DNA from: Pseudomonas frederiksbergensis
GTDB lineage: Bacteria; Pseudomonadota; Gammaproteobacteria; Pseudomonadales; Pseudomonadaceae
NCBI RefSeq assembly: GCF_000802155.2
Contig: NZ_JQGJ02000020.1
Location: 36,218 to 100,217, forward strand
Direction of reading: 5' to 3'
DNA: 64,000 bases
The notes below the pieces were generated by a model. The model searched no databases, was not told the DNA's origin, and saw only the letters and a list, made by a program, of their open reading frames with translations. Positions 53,870 to 64,000 of the stretch are shown in pieces (the stretch's first letter is position 1; the number at the start of each line of letters is the position of its first letter). Position numbers and translations under genes: made by a program.

Positions 53870-56332
53870 TCAGAACTGCGGCGTGTACTTCACGGTGAAC
53901 ATCAGATTACGTGGATCGCCAAAGTTGTTGTTGCCATTGAGCTGGTTGTAGGCCGGGGTGATGTAGGTCTTGTCGAACAGGTTGTTGGCATTGACCGCCA
54001 ACCCGATCTCCGGCGTCAGCTGGTAGCCGACACGGGCATTCCATACGGTGTAGCCCGGTACGTCATAGTTGAGATCGTAGACCTGCGTATGGCTTTGGGT
54101 GGTGAAGCCCAGGCCGGCGCTGGCGCGGTTCCAGTCGCCGGTGAACTGGTAGTTGCCCCAGACGCGCAGCATGTGTTTCGGCGTCCAGGTACTGAAGATG
54201 CTGCCTTCATTGTTCGGATCTTCGAGGTATTTGGTGGTGTTGTAGGTATAGCCCGCGAACAGCTGCAGGTTATCGATCACCTCACCGCTGATCTCGGCCT
54301 CGATGCCCTGGCTGCGCACTTTCCCCGCCGCCTCGGAACAGTTCAACCCAACGCAGCTGGGGATGTTGACGGCACGGTTCTCATGGTCGTAGCGGAAGAC
54401 CGCCAAGGACGTGTTGACCCGCCCGTCCATCAACTCACCCTTGAGGCCGACCTCATAGTTCTTGCCGACGATGGGCTTGAGTACCGAACCGTCGGGATCG
54501 ACGTTGGTCTGCGGCTGGAAGACGTCGGTGTAGCTGGCGTAGACCGCCCATTCGCGGCTCAGGTCATAGACGATGCCGGCATAGGGCGTGACCACGCCGG
54601 TTTCGGTTGAGGTGCTTGGGGTGTTGGGCGTGATACCGGTTGCCCTTTCGGTCTTGGACTTGTAGCTGAAGTCGTACCAGCTGACCCGCGAGCCGAGGAT
54701 CAGCGTCAAGTCGTCCACCGGCTTGACGCGCCAGGTGCCGTACACGCCTTTCTGGCGGACGTCGTATTTGCTGAGGGTGCCCATGCCACCCGGGCTATTG
54801 ATCAAGCCTTCATAGCTGATGTCGGGACGGTTGTTATCAAGGTCGAAAATGAAGTCGCTGCTGTTGTTGAACGTGCGGGCGTATTTGTCATCCGTCTCCA
54901 GCTGGGAGTAGTTACCGCCGAGCATGACCTCCTGTTCCATCGACAGGGCTTCGAATTTGCCGACCAGGTTCATGTCCAGGCCCACTTTGGTGGACTGGAA
55001 GTCGGTGACGAAGTCGGCATATTGCACACGGCTGCCATCGGGCAGCAGGCCGCCCGGGCTTTGGGTGCGCTGGTTTTTCGCCTGGTTGTCCTCGGTCATG
55101 TGCACGGCGCCGACCTTGAATGCCCAGTCCTCGTTGAAGCGATGCTCCAAGTCGGTGTACAGGGTGGTGACATCGATATCGGAACGGTTCCAGCGCGCGC
55201 CGGTGTAGGTGGAGCGCGACACGTCCGGCATCGAGCCATCGGCGTAGCGTGGCAAGCCGCGGATGTTGCCGCGCGATTCGCCATTGGACTGGCTGGCCGC
55301 GAAGCCCAGGGTGGTGTCTTCACTCAGGTCGATGTCCAGCGAGCCGTACAACGAGTGGGTCTTGGTCCACGCGTGATCGACAAAGGAATTGCTCTGGTCT
55401 TCATCGGCGACGATACGGCCACGGATGTTGCCGGCGTCGTTCAGCGGGCCGCCAGCGTCCAATTGCAGGCCGTAGTGATCCCAGGACCCGGCCTTGCCGG
55501 TCAGGGTCACGGTCGGTGCATTCTGGCCACGCTTGCGCACCAGGTTGACAGCGCCACCGGGGCTGCCGGTGCCTTGCAGCAGGCCGGACGCGCCACGGAG
55601 GATTTCCAGGCGGTCGAAGAAGATCAGGTCCTGGGTCGCCCAGTTGCCCAGCGAGTAGGTGTTACGCGGGATCGGCACACCGTCGTACTGCCAGTCATCG
55701 ATCTGGAAACCGCGCGACGACAGAATCATGCCCTGGCCGACGCCCTGCAGGCCGACGATGCCGGTGGTCTGGTTGACGGCATCCTTGAGGCTGACCAGGT
55801 TCTGGTCATCCATCTGCTTGCGCGTCATCACCGTGACCGACTGGGGAATTTCCTTGAGGGTGTGGGTGCCCTTGCCGATCGTCACGGCATTGCTGGTGTA
55901 TGAGTTGCTGCCTTCGGTCGTCGCAGCCAGCTGTTCGGCGTTGATGGTCGTTGCGCCCAGTTCCAGGCCTGCGGCAGAGCCCTTCACCAACATCAAGGTG
56001 TTGCCCTCGAGGCTGTGGCGCACGCCCGTGCCCTTGAGCAGTTCGGTGATGGCCGCCTGCGGGCTCATCTTGCCGCTGACGCGATTGCTTTTCAGGCCGG
56101 CCAATTCGTCGGCGTTGTAGATCACTTGCTGGTTGGTCTGCTGGCCGAACGCTTGCAGCGCCTGCGGCAGCGGTTGCGCAGGGATGTTGATGTTGACGTC
56201 TTGCGCCATCACCTGGGTGCTCAGCGGCAACACACAGACCAGACCCAGGCCCGTCAACACCCGGCGCGAACGCAGGCCGCGGGACATGACCAGTGCCTTG
56301 AACAACGGTTTCAACTCATGAATTGCCGACAT
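53870..56332 (-). CDS. fpvA: Ferripyoverdine receptor FpvA
   Basis: TonB-dependent outer-membrane receptor with signalling domain, 820 residues. The leader ends LPLSTQVMA, then the STN domain (about 45-125, NINIPAQPLPQALQAFGQQT), the plug (GKGTHTLKEIPQSVTVMTRK, LKDAVNQTTGIVGLQGVGQG, MILSSRGFQIDDWQYDGVPI) and the barrel ending in FTVKYTPQF, a terminal aromatic. The ATG at 56332 (MSAIHELKPLF) is picked because earlier codons overlap the promoter and the NRPS terminator. The STN domain should signal to FpvI and PvdS. Its partner anti-sigma gene is not in this window. Confidence 0.93.
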   Translation of the reverse strand: MSAIHELKPLFKALVMSRGLRSRRVLTGLGLVCVLPLSTQVMAQDVNINIPAQPLPQALQAFGQQTNQQVIYNADELAGLKSNRVSGKMSPQAAITELLKGTGVRHSLEGNTLMLVKGSAAGLELGATTINAEQLAATTEGSNSYTSNAVTIGKGTHTLKEIPQSVTVMTRKQMDDQNLVSLKDAVNQTTGIVGLQGVGQGMILSSRGFQIDDWQYDGVPIPRNTYSLGNWATQDLIFFDRLEILRGASGLLQGTGSPGGAVNLVRKRGQNAPTVTLTGKAGSWDHYGLQLDAGGPLNDAGNIRGRIVADEDQSNSFVDHAWTKTHSLYGSLDIDLSEDTTLGFAASQSNGESRGNIRGLPRYADGSMPDVSRSTYTGARWNRSDIDVTTLYTDLEHRFNEDWAFKVGAVHMTEDNQAKNQRTQSPGGLLPDGSRVQYADFVTDFQSTKVGLDMNLVGKFEALSMEQEVMLGGNYSQLETDDKYARTFNNSSDFIFDLDNNRPDISYEGLINSPGGMGTLSKYDVRQKGVYGTWRVKPVDDLTLILGSRVSWYDFSYKSKTERATGITPNTPSTSTETGVVTPYAGIVYDLSREWAVYASYTDVFQPQTNVDPDGSVLKPIVGKNYEVGLKGELMDGRVNTSLAVFRYDHENRAVNIPSCVGLNCSEAAGKVRSQGIEAEISGEVIDNLQLFAGYTYNTTKYLEDPNNEGSIFSTWTPKHMLRVWGNYQFTGDWNRASAGLGFTTQSHTQVYDLNYDVPGYTVWNARVGYQLTPEIGLAVNANNLFDKTYITPAYNQLNGNNNFGDPRNLMFTVKYTPQF

Positions 56333-56437
56333 CGTGCTCTCTATTATTGGTAGAAGTGAAAAGTCCATGGGGGCCGAATGGCCTGCCGTTCGCCAGCACG
56401 GTGCAACTGCTGACCGCCCCCTCCCCGGGACAGTCAT

Positions 56438-56461
56438 CCGCCTGGACGACAGCGAAATTTT
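56438..56461 (-). promoter_or_regulatory. Weak PvdS/FpvI-box candidate upstream of fpvA
   Basis: Minus strand AAAAT-N16-CGG keeps the spacing of the TAAAT-N16-CGT box but differs at two bases. It lies about 105 bp before fpvA. Confidence 0.35.
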
Positions 56462-56551
56462 TTCCTGGACACAACCGGCGCCTGGGCTGCCCTGCCCGAG
56501 CCGATTGGCCGCATACCTTAGTAAGACGCAGCACGTGGAAGAAACCGGAAT

Positions 56552-56570
56552 GAGTTTATTTATCATTCGC
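56552..56570 (-). promoter_or_regulatory. Fur-box candidate between the Asp NRPS and fpvA
   Basis: Minus-strand GCGAATGATAAATAAACTC matches the Fur consensus at about 12 of 19 positions and contains AATGATAA. Confidence 0.5.
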
Positions 56571-56580
56571 GAAAAATATA

Positions 56581-56613
56581 AAAAAAAGCCGACGCTTGAA
56601 GGCGTCGGCCTTT
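56581..56613 (-). terminator. Rho-independent terminator after the Asp NRPS
   Basis: GCCGACGC pairs with GCGTCGGC around TTGAAG; on the minus strand the stem is followed by a run of T. It separates the NRPS transcript from fpvA. Confidence 0.9.
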
Positions 56614-56626
56614 TGTTCATGCCCTG

Positions 56627-57763
56627 TCAACTACCTTGCGCGGCCTTGGCGGCTTGCAGTTGCCGAGCCTGTTCGGTCAGCCGAGCCTTTTCCTCTGGGC
56701 TCATCGCCTCCATGCGCAGGCGTGCCTGGGCGATCTTCTCCAGTTGCCCGGGGCTGTTCTCGTGGGCCCGCAAGGCCGTCGCCAGCGACGCCACGGTCGG
56801 ATGATCGAAGACCAATCCCGGATGGATGTCGCACTGCAACAGCTTGCGAATGCCGGCCACCAGCTTGATCACCAGCAGCGAATGACCGCCGGCAGCAAAG
56901 AAGTCGCGATCGATGCCCAGTCGCTCAAGGCCAAGCAACTGCGCCATGCGCGCAGCGAGCAATTGTTCGAGTCCATCACGGGGTGCGACGCCCTCTTCAT
57001 CGCCCGTTGCGGCCGCCAACTGCTGCAACGCCTGGCGATCGATCTTGCCGTTGGCCAGCCGTGGGAAGCGTTCGATCAGGTGCCAATGCTGCGGCACCAT
57101 CACGCTGGGCAAGCGTGCGTTCAGTTGTGCCCGCGCGGCGTTCAGCACATCAGAAGGCAAGCCTTGCGGTGCCACGATAAAGGCCTGCAAGCCCTGCTCG
57201 CCCGGCAACACCAGCGCTTCGGCCACCTGCGGCACGCCCAGCAACTCGGCCTCGATCTCCGCCAGTTCGATACGGAACCCGCGCACCTTGACCTGCTGGT
57301 CGCGCCGCCCGTGCAACTGAACCCCGCCTTCCGGGCGGTAACGCGCCAGGTCGCCGGTGCGGTACAGGCGCTGCGCAGGATCGAACGGACTCTGGATGAA
57401 CATCTGTCCGTCGGCCTCGGCATTCAGATAGCCCCGGCACAGTTGCGCGCCGCCCAGGTACAACTCGCCCAGCACGCCCACCGGCACCAGCCGCCGCTCA
57501 GCATCGAGGATGTAGGCCTGATTGTTGCCCAGCACCTGGGTCAACGCCGAACAGTCCTCGGCAGCGCCCTCCAGCGACACCGGATGAATCATCACCCCGA
57601 CCGTGGCTTCCGTCGGCCCATAGTGGTTGAACACCTGGCAATCGCTGCGCAACCGGGCGATGCGTTCGATCAACGTCGGCGCAATCGGCTCGCCGCCGAG
57701 CACCAGGGTGCGCGGCAATGCCGCCTGCTCGCTGTCAAGCAACGCCGCGAGGTGCGACGGCAC
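56627..57763 (-). CDS. C-terminal half of an interrupted Asp-specific NRPS module (end of A domain plus T)
   Basis: In the same frame as the gene upstream but after its in-frame TAA (57784-57782). It opens at GTG 57763 (VPSHLAALLDSEQAALPRTL), has a poor ribosome site, and carries the second part of the A domain: LGGEPIAPTLIERI, NHYGPTEATVG, GELYLGGAQLCRGYLN, YRTGDLARY, VRGFRIELAEIEAE, and a T domain FFAAGGHSLLVIKL with the serine codon at 56881-56879. It ends without TE or C. Taken with the first half, the Stachelhaus positions read D-L-T-K-V-G-H-V-G-K, the aspartate code; K and later positions are encoded after the stop. Uninterrupted, the module would be about 1067 residues. Confidence 0.85.
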   Translation of the reverse strand: MPSHLAALLDSEQAALPRTLVLGGEPIAPTLIERIARLRSDCQVFNHYGPTEATVGVMIHPVSLEGAAEDCSALTQVLGNNQAYILDAERRLVPVGVLGELYLGGAQLCRGYLNAEADGQMFIQSPFDPAQRLYRTGDLARYRPEGGVQLHGRRDQQVKVRGFRIELAEIEAELLGVPQVAEALVLPGEQGLQAFIVAPQGLPSDVLNAARAQLNARLPSVMVPQHWHLIERFPRLANGKIDRQALQQLAAATGDEEGVAPRDGLEQLLAARMAQLLGLERLGIDRDFFAAGGHSLLVIKLVAGIRKLLQCDIHPGLVFDHPTVASLATALRAHENSPGQLEKIAQARLRMEAMSPEEKARLTEQARQLQAAKAAQGS

Positions 57764-57781
57764 GATCTTCAGGCAATCGAT

Positions 57782-59826
57782 TTAATGCTGCCGGATGAAC
57801 GTGGCAAACAGCGCGCCGTCCTGCATCTGCTCGTCACTGGCGACATGCAGCGTTGCGCCATTGAACAGCGCGCCAAACAACGCCGTGTTGCCCAGGTCCG
57901 CCGCCACGGTGGAGCTGAAGGCCAAGTGTTTGCATTGATCCAGCGCCAAGGCCTGGCTGGCCTGGGCGGTGTAATTGAGCAACTGCCGATGCTCGATCAC
58001 CACGCCTTTGGGCGCACCGGTGGAGCCGGACGTGAACAACACATAGGCGATGTCGTTGCCCTTGGTCGCCAGTGCCGGCAACGTCGCGTTCGCTGGGCTG
58101 AGTCCGTCCAATGCCAGCGCCTTGTGCGACTGGTCCTGCCAAGCCGGCAGGTGCGCCGCGCCGGTGAGCACTAACGCGGCGCCCGCTTGTTCCACCATCA
58201 ATGCCTGGCGAGCCTGGGGCCATTGGGTGTCCAGTGGCAGATACGCCGCACCGATGCGCCAGCTCGCCAGCATGGCGACCACCAGCTCCGCCGAGCGCGG
58301 CAAGGCCAGGGCAACGATCGAACCCTCGCCCAGGCCTTGGTCCTGGAGGCCGAGGGCCACGCGTTCGATCTGTGCGTTTAGCTGACCGTAGCTCCAGGAC
58401 TGATGGGCGTCGGTCAGCGCGATGGTGTCCGGCGCATGGAGCGCCAGGTCGGCAATGCGCCGGGGAAGATAGCGGTTATCGGCCAGCGCCTGCATCGGCG
58501 GGTTGATCGCGCGCAGGCGTGATTCCTCGTTGCGCCCCAGTAGGTTGAGCTGCGCCAGCGGCGTCTGCGCGGCCGCCAGGATCGAGGCCAGCAGCACGTC
58601 GTATTGTTCCAGCACAGCGGTGGCGGCGGCTTGCGAATAACGAGCGTCGGCATATTGCAGGTCGATCGCGGCAAGCCGCTGGGCATCGTCCAATTGAACC
58701 TGCAGCAGCAGCTCAAGCGGATCAGCCTGCACAGGCGACGATCCCGTCCACTCCAGGCTGTTGTCGCCGTGGACGAAACTTGCCGCAGCGACCGCGAAAC
58801 CATAGGCGGGATGCGCCGCGTCCGGCGCCAGTTCCGGCGTCCAGTATTCCTGCCAGGTGCGATGGGCTTCGAGCCGCATCGCCAACTCTTCCAGCCACTC
58901 ACTGAACGGCGCGCTGGCCGGTAATGGTATGCAAAGCGGCAGGGTTTTCTCGAACATGCCGATGGCATGGGCGAAGTAATCGTAGTCGCTGCGGCTGTCA
59001 TGACGAACGCCCACCAATGCCTGGTCGGAGCCGCTCAAGCGCCCCAACAGCAGCCACCACGCACCTTGCAATAGGGTCGTCAGCGGTTGCCCCAGCTCGT
59101 CGGCCAAGCGCTGCAAAGCATCGCGCCGGGCCGGTTCCAACGCCAACGACACACGCGCATCGGCGGTCCCGCTGCCGGCGCGGCGTGCCGCCAGCCATGG
59201 CGTGTCGATCTGCGCCTGCAAACCTTGCAGATGTTGCTGCCAATAGGTCCGCGCGGTGGCGGCATCTTCATCGAGCACCACTTCGCTGCGCCATTGCAGG
59301 TACTGGCCGAACTCGCCTGGTGCTTCGTCTTCCGACACCTGGCCCGCGTAAGCCTGGCGTACCTGTCCAAGCAGCAAGTTCATCGATGGCGCATCGGCAC
59401 TGTAACGGGCGATGCCCAGCAGCAGTCGCCATTGCCGTGGCGCCAAACGATAAAGCACGGCTTGGACACCGGCCGATTCGCCGATAACAAAAGCCTGGCC
59501 GAGGATTTCGTTGATCTGCGCCTGGACTTCTTCAGCGGATTGTTCGCTTGGGCTTATCTTCAGCGCAAAGCGCCCGGCATGGGCTACCTGGCGCAGGCCG
59601 TGGAAACCGGCGACCTTGACCAGCCGCGCCAGCAACATCGGCTGCTGCGCCGCCAGTGTGTCGAAGGCGTCCTGCAATCGCTGCGGATCAAGATCGCCAT
59701 CGATGACCACGCTCACCCAGCGCAAGGCCTCGCCACGAGTCGTCGTGCCCGACAGTTGCTCAAGCGCCCATTGCTGCTCGGGCGACAGGGCGAAACCCGC
59801 TTCCTGCGTGTCCATCATCACCTCGT

Positions 59827-59830
<4 letters not shown>
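57782..59830 (-). CDS. N-terminal half of an interrupted Asp-specific NRPS module (degenerate C-like 'interface' domain plus start of A)
   Basis: 682 residues. Residues about 10-430 show the condensation-domain fold, but at the active site the HHxxxDG motif reads A-R-Y-S-A-D-A (141-147), so both histidines are missing and it cannot catalyse condensation. The A domain begins near 460 (YLPRRIADLALHAPDTIALT) with LFTSGSTGAPKGVV and STVAADLGNTALFG. It stops at TAA 57784-57782 after ATFIRQH. The next codons continue the family sequence (IDCLKIVPSHLAALL), so one substitution, for example CAA to TAA, broke the gene. Its start overlaps the previous NRPS stop (ATGA). Confidence 0.85.

Positions 59831-64000
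<4,170 letters not shown>

Overview
The window looks like chromosome from a Pseudomonas of the P. fluorescens complex. The evidence is high GC content, Pseudomonas-type REP/REPIN repeats, uvrB beside an aromatic aminotransferase gene and tRNA-Asn, close matches to QueD, FecA and FpvI-type proteins, and above all a large pyoverdine (pvd) siderophore locus. All calls rest on reading the sequence; no database search was run.

Layout. 1-12774 is mostly core genome: uvrB (partial), an aminotransferase, tRNA-Asn, two small orphan genes, an AI-2E-type permease, the tRNA hydroxylase gene trhP, a chemoreceptor, a Na+/H+ antiporter-like permease, an overlapping PepSY-PepSY-response regulator-kinase operon, and a patatin-like lipase. 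At 12756-13493 a decayed Phd/RelE toxin-antitoxin module lies between two perfect 40-bp direct repeats; the antitoxin has a frameshift and the toxin a nonsense codon. 13556-20015 holds queD, an Asp-nucleophile hydrolase, codBA, a DapF-like protein lacking both catalytic cysteines, and an MFS transporter. 20107-24154 is a fecIRA ferric-citrate-type uptake system. 24277-29077 carries a baeRF3-like/HPF pair, an AhpD-like protein, an MscS channel with a cyclic-nucleotide domain, and a pirin. 29222-33784 is a BvgAS/EvgAS-like phosphorelay with a pseudo-receiver protein between the two partners.

From 33972 to the end of the window is the pyoverdine locus: pvdA, fpvI, pvdRT-opmQ (export and recycling), pvdP (tyrosinase), pvdMNO (periplasmic maturation), pvdE (export of the precursor to the periplasm), a Thr-specific C-A-T-TE terminal NRPS, the receptor gene fpvA, and on the other strand an incoming NRPS (A-T-C-oxygenase) followed by an Asp module. 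Five perfect PvdS boxes (TAAAT-N16-CGT) precede pvdA, pvdR, pvdP, pvdM and pvdE. A partial Fur-box match precedes fpvI and another precedes fpvA. PvdA makes hydroxyornithine, the NRPSs assemble ferribactin, PvdE moves it to the periplasm, PvdP/M/N/O finish the chromophore and side chain, PvdRT-OpmQ secretes or recycles it, and FpvA imports the iron complex and signals through FpvI/PvdS.

The least ordinary features are these: (1) an in-frame TAA inside the adenylation domain of the Asp NRPS module, next to a beta-hydroxylase/degenerate-condensation 'interface' arrangement; (2) two copies of a structured leader RNA with compensatory base changes, each in front of a DUF6124-type gene that is out of frame by one base near its start; (3) the direct-repeat-bounded, doubly broken toxin-antitoxin cassette.
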